From: Edaphochlamys debaryana | Taxonomy: Eukaryota; Chlorophyta; Chlorophyceae; Chlamydomonadales | Assembly (NCBI GenBank): GCA_016858145.1 | Contig: JAEHOE010000081.1 | Span: 496,001 to 560,000 of the forward strand | DNA length: 64,000 nt | Direction of reading: 5' to 3' | In this document: piece after piece, positions 1 to 8,673 of the stretch | How the letters are laid out: each line of letters starts with the position of its first letter | Position numbering within the stretch: position 1 is the stretch's first letter | Notes under the pieces: generated by a model | What the model was told of the DNA's origin: nothing | The model's input: only the letters and a program-made list of their open reading frames with translations | Database searches by the model: none | Program-made: the position numbers and the translations under genes

Positions 1-2
1 GG

Positions 3-632
3 CTCTCCCAAGCTCCCATTGAGGCCTACCTCTCGCCCCGGTCCCAGGCCCAGGCGGGCCCCGCCCGGCGCCAGGACGGGCCCACACAGGCCCGCCAGGG
101 CCCGGGTGCAGAGCCGGAGGCCGTGGACCTCGTGTCTTCCGACGGCGAGGACCCAGGCCCAGGCCCAGGCCCAGGCCCAGGCCCGGGCCCAGACGCTGCT
201 GCCAGAGAGGGACCGCAGGGCGCAGGAGGGGCGGGGGCGGGGGCAGGGCCCGCCGGAGGGCCGCTCTTCGGCTCTCCAGCGCCCGCGCCCGTGCTCCGGC
301 ACCCCGGCGGCGCTGGCGGCGGCGGCCCCGGAGCGGCGGCGGCCCTGGCGCACCAGCTCAACCGGGCCTCTGCGGCGGCCATCCCCCGCCAGCACCCCCC
401 GCCGCAGCCCCACCCTCAGCAGCTGCACCTGCCGCCTGCGCCGGACGAGTCGAGCGACTCCGTCGGCGGGCCCCTGGCGCGGCCGCCAGCCGCGGAGCAG
501 GGGCAGGGGCAGGCGCAGGGGCGAGGGCAGGGTCAGGGCCCGCTGGCGCCCTGGGAGCGGCCGGGGAATGAGTGCTTCGGGTGCAAGCAGCTGGGGCACT
601 GGTACGCCGAGTGCCCCAACCGCAGGAGGTAG
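3..632 (+). CDS. C-terminal part of a CCHC zinc-knuckle protein (5' end outside window)
   Basis: The frame is open from the window edge and stops at TAG 630-632, so only about the last 209 residues are visible. The region is low-complexity: a Pro-Gly run encoded by a hexamer repeat near 160-195, then Ala/Pro- and Gln/Gly-rich stretches. A single zinc knuckle, CFGCKQLGHWYAEC (C-x2-C-x4-H-x4-C), lies just before the stop and is followed by a basic tail. Family knowledge: single C-terminal knuckles of this type bind single-stranded nucleic acid and end several plant and algal DNA-repair proteins, for example some RPA large subunits and topoisomerase III. I cannot tell which family this is, because the diagnostic domains would lie upstream. 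The segment could also be a terminal exon of a larger spliced gene. Confidence 0.5.
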   Translation, partial: LSQAPIEAYLSPRSQAQAGPARRQDGPTQARQGPGAEPEAVDLVSSDGEDPGPGPGPGPGPGPDAAAREGPQGAGGAGAGAGPAGGPLFGSPAPAPVLRHPGGAGGGGPGAAAALAHQLNRASAAAIPRQHPPPQPHPQQLHLPPAPDESSDSVGGPLARPPAAEQGQGQAQGRGQGQGPLAPWERPGNECFGCKQLGHWYAECPNRRR

Positions 633-1817
633 CGGTGCAAGCGCTGAGGCCGGGCTGCGGGGTGCGTGTGAGTAGGATTGGCCGTGCGTGTCTTTCGTGC
701 TGGGGGCTCGGTTTTCGAAGCGATGTGACGTTTCCGCCGAGGTTTCTGAGCTGCTGGGAACTGGCGTTGGGAGACGTTGGCGTTGTGGCTCCCCGCGGAC
801 AGAGTACCATTGATGAGGGCTGCAGGGAGGGTGAAGGCGCCGAGGCAGGGATACGGGGTGCGTGTGGGAGGGAGTGGCAGTGGAGAATGCAGAGAATGCA
901 GAGTATGCATGTTCACGAAACGGCGTGACGCGTCAGGGTTGCGCCGAGCTTTTGGGCTGCTAAGAACCGGCTTTGGGGGGACGTTGGCGTTGTGGCTCCA
1001 CGCGGACGGTACCGGTAGTTGCGGCAGGCGCAGGGAGGTCTGTAGGGAGGGGCCCGGCGGAAGGGGGCAGGACGGCAGGTCACCTGCCGCAGGTGCTCGC
1101 AGGGGCCATGCACAGAAACTGCGATTAGCTACACGTCTCGGGGTACTGGACTGCATAATTTGGCCTGCTGGCGTCGTGAGCGATGTGTAGTGATGCAGCG
1201 GATTTGTGGCGAGTTTGTGGTTTCGAGTTAAGTGAGGCTGCCAGTAGTCTTGGCCAGCAATCGGCTCCTCACGCAGGGTTCTCATCAGTCCTCACCCCTG
1301 AGCATGCCCCGTCATACGCTTGGAGAGTCCAAGGACGTGTTCCGCCAACACTGCGACCCCACTCAGGCGACGAGTGGGGCGTGCTGAGGGCCCAGAAGCA
1401 CTTTGACAGGTACCTGGAGGCGGGGCCTGGGCTACACTGCCAGATCGCAGCATGTTGCTCGAGTCCCAGGATAACCGAGACTTGGCAGGCTGGAGGGCAA
1501 TCAGGATTGGCCGATGCGGTGCGGTGCCGTGCGATGCAAGGCAAGAGGGGCGGACCAGAGACAGGGACGTGCGTGTTGGGGTGCGGTGGGCTAGGGCAGT
1601 CGGCGGGCCATGAAGCGTGGCTCCCCACCGTCCGCAGTGAGCGGGGGCTCTCAGGGCGCACAAGGGTCACAGTAAGAACCGCACGGCCTTACATCGCCTG
1701 TGCTCACGGCCGTCATCGAGCCGGGGGCAGTGCACGCGATCCCACCGCAGGGGGGCGCCAAGACGCGGCGCAACCCGGGAAGAGCCAACCGAGCGACCCG
1801 GACCAAGCGGCGGGGGC
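633..1817. other. no supportable gene
   Basis: Both strands show only ORFs without recognisable domains, interrupted or overlapping in several frames. The segment probably holds the 3' UTR of the zinc-knuckle gene and intergenic sequence. It contains two loosely similar stretches, about 670-860 and 920-1060, that share the phrase around 'gacgttggcgttgtggctcc', suggesting an old local duplication. Confidence 0.4.
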
Positions 1818-3701
1818 CTATGGCCGTCCACCGCCTCTGGACGCACGACCCGGACCGGGTAGAGGGACCGTACGGCCGTCTGCCCCGCCGGGTCGAACCG
1901 ACACCAGGCCAAACGCAGCGAACCCAACCCAACCCAACCAGACAACCAGCGAGGGCCAGCAACACCGAACGGAGACAGGCGAAACAGGACCGAACACACG
2001 AAGCGAGCAGCAGAACCAGAAACACGGAACCCAGCGACCCAGACACGAGCCTAGAGAACCCAGAGCACGGACCCGGGCATCCAGGAACACGGGGGAGGCG
2101 GAGGCGTGGGGGATGGCGGCGAGGGGGGCGGGGGAGGCGGCGGCGGGGGCGGTGGCGGGGGCGGAGGCGGGGGCGGCGGTGGGGACGGTGGCGGCGGCAG
2201 CGGCGGCAATGGAGGCTGCGGCGGCGGCGGAAGTGGCGGCGGCGGCGGCGGGGGGTGAGGCGACGGCGGAGGTGGCGGGGGGGCGGCGGGGCGCCGGGAC
2301 GGAGTGGGCGGCGCAGCCCATCCCCGGAAGGACGGGAACTCCCAGTTGCCGTGGAGGGTGGTGGAGGCGGTGGTGGAAAGCGTGGGGGGATCGGTGGGGG
2401 GTGGTGGGGGGGCAGGTACGGCGGGCCCGAATCGCCCGATGTGTAGGGCGTGTGCAGAGCGGCCATGCGGCGGGGGGTGTGCTGGGCGGGGTGCAGGTCG
2501 GGAGGGTCCGGCGCCGGGGGAGTTCCAGGGGGTGTGAGTTGCGGCCTGCGGCGGCGCGGGCGGCGGAGGCGGCGGTGTGGGCGGGGGCGGGGGCGGGGCG
2601 GGGGCGGCCGGGTATTGGTGGTGGAGGTGGTGGGCCACACGGGATGAGGCCCACGCATGAAAGGCCGGGTTGAGGTGCAAACGCGGGGGTCTCTAGCGTG
2701 CGGTAGTCCTGCCACACCCGGGGGAAGAAGGCGGTGTTGTCACGCAGATAGTGGGGGCTGATCTCAATTAGCCAGCGTCGGCCTTGCTGGGGGTCCCGGG
2801 CGTCCGGCGGGGGCGAGCAATGGCGGGTGAGGACGGACAGGAACGGCCGAGGCGGTCCCACGGGGCGGGTCGCGGGGGCGGCCGGCCCTGGGCTGGGCTG
2901 GCGGGGACGGGCCGCCGACGGGGGGCGTGGAGGCGGGAGCGCCGGAGGAAGGGGAGGGGTGGCGGGGAGGGCGGCGGGGGAGGCGGGTGGTGGTGGGGCG
3001 GGCAGCGGGGGCGGTGGGGGCAGCGGCGGCGGCGGGGGCGGCGGAGAGGGCGCCAGGGGTGACTCACCCCTGGAGGGCGCGGCGGGGTAGAGGCGCCACA
3101 GTTGGAGGCGGATTTGTGCTTCGATCCAGGCGTAGCACCAGGGGTCAACACTGAGGGAGGCTGGTGTGTGGGCGGCCAGGCAGAATTGGAGGGCTTCAAG
3201 CCGGCGGCAATTGCAGACGAAGGCGGGGAACGTGGGGAAACCCCGGGCGGCCACAGCCCTCTCCCAAACAGGGATGAAGTTGGTGACCAGGACCCACATG
3301 GCAACCCCGCTGCGGGGGCGGGGGGGTCGTGCCGCGGCTGTACGGGAGACCGTGCCGCAACGCTTATACCGTTTTTGGCCTTTCATTTGCGGAGCGACGG
3401 GCGGCGCGGAGGCACCCCGCAGGGGGGCCGCGGCGCGGGCCGTTGGGACGGAAATGGAAAGCCGTAAAGAGAGAGGGACGATGCTCACCGCCACACAAGC
3501 GTCAGCGAACACTAACAGGGCCCCGCCGTGCGCACTATACACACTGATGGCTTTGCAATGAGGTGCAAGAAATGGCGTAGTTCGAAACGGGGCGGCGGGA
3601 GGTCTCAAGTCGGTGCTGGGCTTCGTGCCAAACACATCGCGAGGGCACAGCGGTCGGTGAGGGTCGCGCACACTGCGGGGGCTTTTGATAATGATACACA
3701 A
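1818..3701 (-). CDS. long Pro-rich ORF, possibly retroelement gag-like, unknown function
   Basis: This is a 627-codon open frame on the minus strand. Two islands look like real protein: one at about 3110-3310 with MWVLVTNFIPVWERAV and a Cys/Leu-rich helix-like stretch, and one at about 2660-2790 with HYLRDNTAFFPRVWQDY. They are separated by very long Pro/Ala-rich tracts. Two other minus-strand frames over 1650-2715 are also open because of the extreme base composition, so the length alone proves little. I recognise no family. The short aromatic-rich islands followed by Pro-rich linkers recall structural (gag-like) ORFs of algal retroelements. The true start may be an internal ATG near 3380 or 3300 rather than 3701. 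An alternative is a relic exon set of a host gene. Confidence 0.3.
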   Translation of the reverse strand: MCIIIKSPRSVRDPHRPLCPRDVFGTKPSTDLRPPAAPFRTTPFLAPHCKAISVYSAHGGALLVFADACVAVSIVPLSLRLSISVPTARAAAPLRGASAPPVAPQMKGQKRYKRCGTVSRTAAARPPRPRSGVAMWVLVTNFIPVWERAVAARGFPTFPAFVCNCRRLEALQFCLAAHTPASLSVDPWCYAWIEAQIRLQLWRLYPAAPSRGESPLAPSPPPPPPPLPPPPPLPAPPPPASPAALPATPPLPPALPPPRPPSAARPRQPSPGPAAPATRPVGPPRPFLSVLTRHCSPPPDARDPQQGRRWLIEISPHYLRDNTAFFPRVWQDYRTLETPAFAPQPGLSCVGLIPCGPPPPPPIPGRPRPAPAPAHTAASAARAAAGRNSHPLELPRRRTLPTCTPPSTPPAAWPLCTRPTHRAIRARRTCPPTTPHRSPHAFHHRLHHPPRQLGVPVLPGMGCAAHSVPAPRRPPATSAVASPPAAAAATSAAAAASIAAAAAATVPTAAPASAPATAPAAASPAPLAAIPHASASPVFLDARVRALGSLGSCLGRWVPCFWFCCSLRVFGPVSPVSVRCCWPSLVVWLGWVGFAAFGLVSVRPGGADGRTVPLPGPGRASRGGGRP

Positions 3702-5297
3702 GTAAGAAGAACACCTTGGGGCTTCCAGGCTGTCCAGGGCTCAGCGCGGCGATGTTGGCGGTAATCGCAAGCCGATTAGCGCTCAAAGGCCTCCATATCG
3801 CGACTGCTAGGCCAAAAGACTCGTGTAGCTCGCTCGAGGTCTACTCCAAGCGATTTGGCGCTACAACGCTGCGTCGACGCACTAACCCGGATCGCCGACT
3901 TCTCCGACCCCCCACGCGCGCCCAGCTGCCTGCCCGCAGTGGGCATGTGACCCCCAAGAATCGAAGCCAAATGAAAGGCCACAAGATTCGTTCGGTCTAG
4001 TCTTCGCTGCAGTTTGCTGACAATTCAACATTGTTGTGTGCTTACTTGCTTCAAACGGAGGTAGGCGGCCGCCTTCCAACTTCTGCCTTGCGCGACAAGT
4101 ACCCATGACGCTATGCTCGAAACAAACTGCATGCGACAATAACAAGAACCATCGGCCATTGCTCAAGAACGCGCTGGGCTGCTGTCCTCGGGATCGACCC
4201 GGGCTCACTTCCGCCCGTGCCATATATACACTCGGCCATGTCCAAACTCCCGACCGCCCCAAATGTTGGTTTTACCTTTATGGTGTCCCAAGCGAGTGCG
4301 GGAACGGCCTGGTGATGCCTAGTCGCTGAGGCTCTCGCGAAATGCTCTCGCATGTCGCGCTTCTGGGGCACTTGCCACCTCCAGAAGACGCGCTGAACAT
4401 ATATGTTATGCCCAGGTAGCCTTTGGGGCAAACGGCGCTGGTCGCCAGACCCAGGCGAGCGCGTAGTCGGTCCGCATGTCGCAGAATCGCGGTCCCAGCG
4501 ACCTCTACCAAATCAAGTCAGGCTTGTTCATATGGCCTCCTGGTAACAAAAGGCTTCCCAGAAGTGGCGAGATGGCTACTCAGAAGCCTTCTGGCGGTCG
4601 GGTGGCGGCACGTCTCCGACCCCCCTATGCCGGCCCAGTCCAGGCCCTCTCTGTTCCCCACGTAGCGAGCGAACTAGGCGTCCCGAAGCGGCACATGGCA
4701 CCCCTAGGTCGCCCCAAGGCTATTGGAGCCGATTGGCGCCAGCTGGGGAGGCCAGATGAGCGTCCTGACCCCCAATCCACGCCTACAGACCCCCTGTACG
4801 GCAAGGGCTGTACGGCAAGACAACCTGACTCAGACTAGGGTTCTGAAAGGCTAGATAGGAGGCACCTACTCAATGAGACGAAGGCGTGGATGCGTTCAAA
4901 ACCCTTGGAGACGTCTGGTTGTCTCGTGTTCAGAGGGTAGAAGCGAAGCGCTTGGTTGTGGTGTGGCGTAGGGCGTGTTCAGAGGGTCCAGAGTCTGGAC
5001 ATGACCCCCTTGGAAGTGAGACCGGGTCGCTCGGGATGCTCCCGGCCGGGTCCCCGCGGGGTTAATATAGACAACGGGGCGTAGCGCCGCGGTGTTGGCG
5101 TCGCATGATGTTGGCCGACGCAGAATGCCTGTGCCTGTGAACGGGGTGCCTGGGGACGAGCGGGGATCGCCAAGTGCTCAAGGTGTTGTGCTACGAAGAT
5201 TGCTTGGCGGAGCATCAAGGAAGGTTGCCACTCGCCTCCGAGCCTCTCTGCTGGCCACGCCGGGGGGGCAGCCTCCCCCGGCTCCAGAACGAACCCG
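3702..5297. other. no supportable gene
   Basis: Only short ORFs without domains are seen on both strands. This is the left flank of the Gypsy insertion. Base composition is less extreme than in 1900-3070. Confidence 0.4.
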
Positions 5298-5301
5298 GAG
5301 G
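5298..5301. repeat. left target-site duplication (GAGG)
   Basis: GAGG directly precedes the outer end of the left LTR (TGTCAGGACA...) and GAGG directly follows the outer end of the right LTR (...CCCTGTCA) at 19374-19377. A 4-bp duplication fits a Ty3/Gypsy integrase. Four bases can match by chance, but the match falls exactly at TG...CA termini. Confidence 0.6.
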
Positions 5302-5794
5302 TGTCAGGACACACTATGGGCTACGGCAAGGTGCAGCCGGCTGACCGAACAAATCGGCGAGCAAAGACGCAGGCGGTGCCTGGGCTCACTTCTAGGACCA
5401 GCGCCGAGGCTCAGCAGCTGGGTCGAGCGAAGGCTCCTCGGGAAGTCGTCGGATGGCACAGAGACCGCGCCGCAGGCGCTAGAGGCAGCAGAGCAGCAAC
5501 ACTCTAGTAGTTACAGTCACAGCAGAGTAGATCCGCAGCAAGTAGTAGTGCTTCCGACTTGCCAGTCGGAAGCTGGGCGTTCGCCTAAGTCCCTCCGATT
5601 GGAAGGGCTCATTGCCGTACCTCAGGTGCTCATGCCACGTGTCCCACGAGGCAAACCCTGGTGCCACAACCCTAGTCTCAACCCTAGACGTAACCTCCGG
5701 CACCAACCAGCAGACCAACCACAAACCTCCAGCAACCTACCTCAACTCCCAACCGGCAACCATACTGTGACAGTGACGGTACTGTGCCCTGTCA
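5302..5794 (-). repeat. left LTR (3' LTR of the minus-strand element)
   Basis: 493 bp, plus strand TGTCAGGACA...GCCCTGTCA, so it has TG/CA ends on both strands. Positions 5350-5795 match 18929-19374 with three substitutions. The first 49 bp (5302-5350) are absent from the right LTR. They recur immediately inside this LTR at 5797-5845, after a 2-bp GC spacer. Confidence 0.85.
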
Positions 5795-5796
5795 GC

Positions 5797-5845
5797 TGTC
5801 AGGACACACTATGGGCTACGGCAAGGTGCAGCCGGCTGACCGAAC
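5797..5845 (-). repeat. 49-bp direct copy of the LTR outer end, inside the left LTR
   Basis: Identical over 49 bp to 5302-5350 (starts tgtcaggacacactat, ends ctgaccgaac). On the minus strand the order is polypurine tract, this U5-like tail ending TGACA, then GC, then the LTR start TGACAGG. That arrangement resembles a head-to-tail LTR-LTR junction. Confidence 0.75.
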
Positions 5846-5857
5846 TCCCCCCCTTGG
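5846..5857 (-). promoter_or_regulatory. candidate polypurine tract
   Basis: The minus strand reads CCAAGGGGGGGA just inside the left end. This is where the plus-strand primer of a Gypsy element is expected, but the 49-bp LTR-tail copy lies between it and the LTR proper. The assignment is by position and composition only. Confidence 0.4.
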
Positions 5858-6043
5858 CGACTCTAGAGCCAAAAACGCGAAGTCAGGCGGCCTCGAAGCC
5901 ATACGCTAAGTCAGAAGCAGCTTGCTCAAACTGTACACAACAGTTCCCTCCAGCAGAGAAACCTCAATCCTCCCCCATGCTCGCTAAGTGCTCTCACCAG
6001 GCTACAGCCAGCAGAACTCGTCTCCCTCGGTTCACCACCCTAT

Positions 6044-6604
6044 CTATGCATGCACCCAGTGCCCAGCGCGTCCCTTCCCGATACCCCTCATCAGCTGCGC
6101 CCTCATGGTCGCATCCCGGAACACTAACAGCCAAGCTCCAGGCTTTCCGTTGACGTATCCACAGGTGTCTCCAGTGATGATGGCCAGCCGCTCGTCCTCC
6201 GTGAAGGTGTTGAGCGGGGCGGCCCATGCGTCCGGCGGGGCCGTAAGCATGCGCCGTGGAATGAAGGCCACGACTAGCGGTACCATGGCAACGGCCAGGG
6301 GCAGCCAGAAGGGCAGAAGCTCCGGGTGCGGAGCGGAGATGATGAGCCAGGACTCGCCGGGCGTGGCGAGGCGGCGGTAGGTACCAGGTTGCAGGGGATC
6401 CAAGCGGGGCCAGCCCGGGGCCTCGGTGGCCCGGCCCCCGTTGGCGCAGACGGAGTAGCCTCTCGCGCGGAGCGCGTTGGCCAGAGTCTCGTCGCCGGCG
6501 CACGGGTCCAGAATGACGGGCGATCGGCTCGCGTCCAGGTGGTCCAGAAGTAGGTTGAGCGCCTCCTCAGCGGGCGCAGGGTGCGTACCCGTGGGAAAGG
6601 CAGG
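6044..6604 (-). CDS. second SAM-methyltransferase-like domain, C-terminal to integrase/PHD (frameshifted from it)
   Basis: A 186-residue segment in a frame different from the integrase ORF. It is open from just after a TAG at 6605-6607 down to the stop at 6044. It shows VILDPCAGDETLANAL followed by RGYSV, which resembles SAM-binding motif I of DNA N6-adenine-type methyltransferases (hydrophobic-D-P-x-A-G-D/E). About 60 residues later comes SWLIISAPHPELLPFW, at the place of the catalytic NPPY-like motif IV but with SAPHP instead. A hydrophobic stretch and a GAWLLVF strand follow. Inference: a captured DNA-methyltransferase-like fold, possibly without activity because motif IV is altered. In the undamaged element it probably continued from the PHD region; the shift lies at about 6595-6605. 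Confidence 0.55.
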   Translation of the reverse strand, partial: PAFPTGTHPAPAEEALNLLLDHLDASRSPVILDPCAGDETLANALRARGYSVCANGGRATEAPGWPRLDPLQPGTYRRLATPGESWLIISAPHPELLPFWLPLAVAMVPLVVAFIPRRMLTAPPDAWAAPLNTFTEDERLAIITGDTCGYVNGKPGAWLLVFRDATMRAQLMRGIGKGRAGHWVHA

Positions 6605-8673
6605 CTAGAGGCCAGCCTGGGCACGGAGCGCAGCTGCAGCAGCGCAGCGGCTCGGGCGCTTGGCGACGACAGGTCCCAGGTGTCGGGCAGGACTAAGGGC
6701 GGGGCCCCAGCCGCCGTGACGAGGGCCGTGGTGGACGGTTGAGCGCATGCTTTGGCTGCTCGCAGAGTCAGGCGCTCCGCGGTGCCGTCAGTGTAGCGCG
6801 CCTCAATGGGGCGAGAGTGCGGTTCGTCCGATTTGTAGTGCAGGGTGCCCCTACGGTTCACGAAGGTGTTGGTCGCGGGGTCTCGGACCTTGCGGGAGCA
6901 GGGAATGCCCTCCAGCGCCTTGGCCTCGTTGAGCCGGCAGCGCGCTTGAGCGGAGGGGAAGATCTGCGGCTGCGGTGCCTCGCGCGGTGCGGGGGCAGGT
7001 AGCTGATCAATTGTTGCCGGTGTCACGCCGCGGGCATGGCAGTCGGGGCAAGTCCAGGTGCCGCGGGGCACGCGCTGGAGCGGGGGTCGAAGGCAGTACA
7101 GGTGCCAGCCGGTGCCGCACCCGTCGCACATGACCATCTTGGACTCGTCGCCTGGGAAGGCACAGATCTCGCAGGGCAGGTCCAGCGGCGGCACTGCAAT
7201 GCGGGGATCGACGATTGGGTCCAGGTCTTGGAGGTGGCAGGGAGCAAGGTTGCTCACGTGCTCCTTGCGGATGGTGCCGTCACGGCCCATCAGCTCGGCA
7301 ACTCCCTCTGGGCTCACGGCCACGATGCGGAGCACGGTGTCGCGGACGGGCAGTTGGAGCGTGTTGTTCTGGTTGCGTAGGATGACGTAGACGTAGTCAC
7401 CTACGTTGAATTTGGTAAAGCGGGGCTTGTAGCCGCTAGCTCGCACGCGGGCGTAGTTGTGGCGGTCCCGCCACTGCGCCGTCAGCAGGTTCTGGCCGTT
7501 GAAAGGCGCGGCCTGTTGCACGTTGTGTGAGCGCAGCATGACGAGTTGGTCGGCCCGTTGCGGATCGGCATCAGGGTCGATCGCCTCTGCCCACAGCTTG
7601 GCGGCGCCGAGGGGCACAGCAGGCGGTGCGCCGTACATGAGCTCAAACGGGGACTTGCCGGTGGACTTCTGAGGGGAGCAGCGGTAGCCCATCAGGACCC
7701 AAGGCAGGTACTCGTCCCAGCGCTCGGCGGAGGCGTACTGAGCGCAGTACTTGCGCAGAGAGCGTTTGCAGACCTGCACGACCCTTTCCGCGGCGCCGTT
7801 GGCCTGCGGGTGGTTGGGCGACGTGTGACGATGGTCAATGAAGCATTGCTCGAGCAGGGCAGCAAAGGCGCCTTGGAACTCGGAGCCTCCGTCGGTCACA
7901 ACTTCGGCGGGCGCCGAGAAGCGGGCTAGGACGTTGGCTAGGAAGGCGTTGGCCACCTCCTCAGAGCCCTTGGAGCGAAGCGGGATCATCTCCACGTGCT
8001 TGGTCCAAGCCTCGACACAGACCATGACGTACTCATAGCCGGAGCTCGTGCGCGTGAGAGGCCCAGCCAGGTCCACGTGCCAGCGGAAGAAGGGCCCGCG
8101 GATTGGCAGGGGGTGCAGCTTGGGCGGAGTGACGTTGCCGACGGTGTTGGCGCGATCGCACAGGGGGCAGCGCTGCACCACATACTCGACATCCCTGGAC
8201 ATGCCTTGCCACCAGTAGCCGTTCTGGACCAGGCACAGGGTGCGGCGAGCTCCCCAGTGCCCCAGGCGGTGGTGGGCCTCCTGGATGATGGCTTGGCGGC
8301 GCTCAGGTGGAGGTACCTCGCGCATGGTGCTGTTGGGCATGCGGCGGTACAGGCGGTTGCTCCGGTCGTCGAAACGGTAGTTGATAGCACGACGCGCTAC
8401 CCGTCTAGCCGCCTCTCCGACAATGCCGGCGGGGCAGGTGCCCTGGGCGAGGTAGTGGAGCAGTTGCTTGTCCTCCCAAGGGTCGCAGTAGCGGGACTCC
8501 TTGGCGTCGGCGACGGCCGAGACCAGGGCAGAAGTCCAGTGCTCGTTGGATTGGTGGTGCTGCAGCGCGGCGGTGACCAGGGCTGCAGGCTGCGCCGCTG
8601 TGTTGTTTTCAATCTCCCTACCCCCCCCCAGCGGGGCAGCCGGTGGCGCCTGCTGTGGTGGCATGCGAGCCAT
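6274..8673 (-). CDS. integrase with C-terminal PHD finger (Gypsy pol, 3' part)
   Basis: A 799-codon frame from ATG 8673. The zinc-binding HHCC module has H134, H139 (HHRLGH), C169 and C172 (CPLC). The catalytic triad of the DDE core is complete: D201 in WHVDLAGP, D261 in EVVTDGGSEF and E296 in NGAAERVV. A small beta-rich C-terminal domain follows around 420-485 (FNVGDYVYV). Next is a canonical PHD finger at 501-545 with C501, C504, C516, C519, H524, C527, C542 and C545. PHD fingers bind histone H3 tails and could direct integration to chosen chromatin (family knowledge). After about residue 690 the frame reads antisense-like Arg/Pro sequence, because the real frame moves to the methyltransferase-like segment at 6044-6604. 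This is the best-preserved part of pol. Confidence 0.88.
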   Translation of the reverse strand: MARMPPQQAPPAAPLGGGREIENNTAAQPAALVTAALQHHQSNEHWTSALVSAVADAKESRYCDPWEDKQLLHYLAQGTCPAGIVGEAARRVARRAINYRFDDRSNRLYRRMPNSTMREVPPPERRQAIIQEAHHRLGHWGARRTLCLVQNGYWWQGMSRDVEYVVQRCPLCDRANTVGNVTPPKLHPLPIRGPFFRWHVDLAGPLTRTSSGYEYVMVCVEAWTKHVEMIPLRSKGSEEVANAFLANVLARFSAPAEVVTDGGSEFQGAFAALLEQCFIDHRHTSPNHPQANGAAERVVQVCKRSLRKYCAQYASAERWDEYLPWVLMGYRCSPQKSTGKSPFELMYGAPPAVPLGAAKLWAEAIDPDADPQRADQLVMLRSHNVQQAAPFNGQNLLTAQWRDRHNYARVRASGYKPRFTKFNVGDYVYVILRNQNNTLQLPVRDTVLRIVAVSPEGVAELMGRDGTIRKEHVSNLAPCHLQDLDPIVDPRIAVPPLDLPCEICAFPGDESKMVMCDGCGTGWHLYCLRPPLQRVPRGTWTCPDCHARGVTPATIDQLPAPAPREAPQPQIFPSAQARCRLNEAKALEGIPCSRKVRDPATNTFVNRRGTLHYKSDEPHSRPIEARYTDGTAERLTLRAAKACAQPSTTALVTAAGAPPLVLPDTWDLSSPSARAAALLQLRSVPRLASSLPFPRVRTLRPLRRRSTYFWTTWTRADRPSFWTRAPATRLWPTRSAREATPSAPTGAGPPRPRAGPAWIPCNLVPTAASPRPASPGSSSPLRTRSFCPSGCPWPLPWYR

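Noticed and set aside
1183..2673. 496-codon plus-strand ORF over the GC-rich region
   Set aside because: Arg/Gly/Ala-rich with no domain, antisense to the Pro-rich tract; open only because stop codons are rare at this base composition.
5092..6153. 353-codon plus-strand ORF
   Set aside because: Runs through the left LTR and its flanks; chance opening across repeat sequence.
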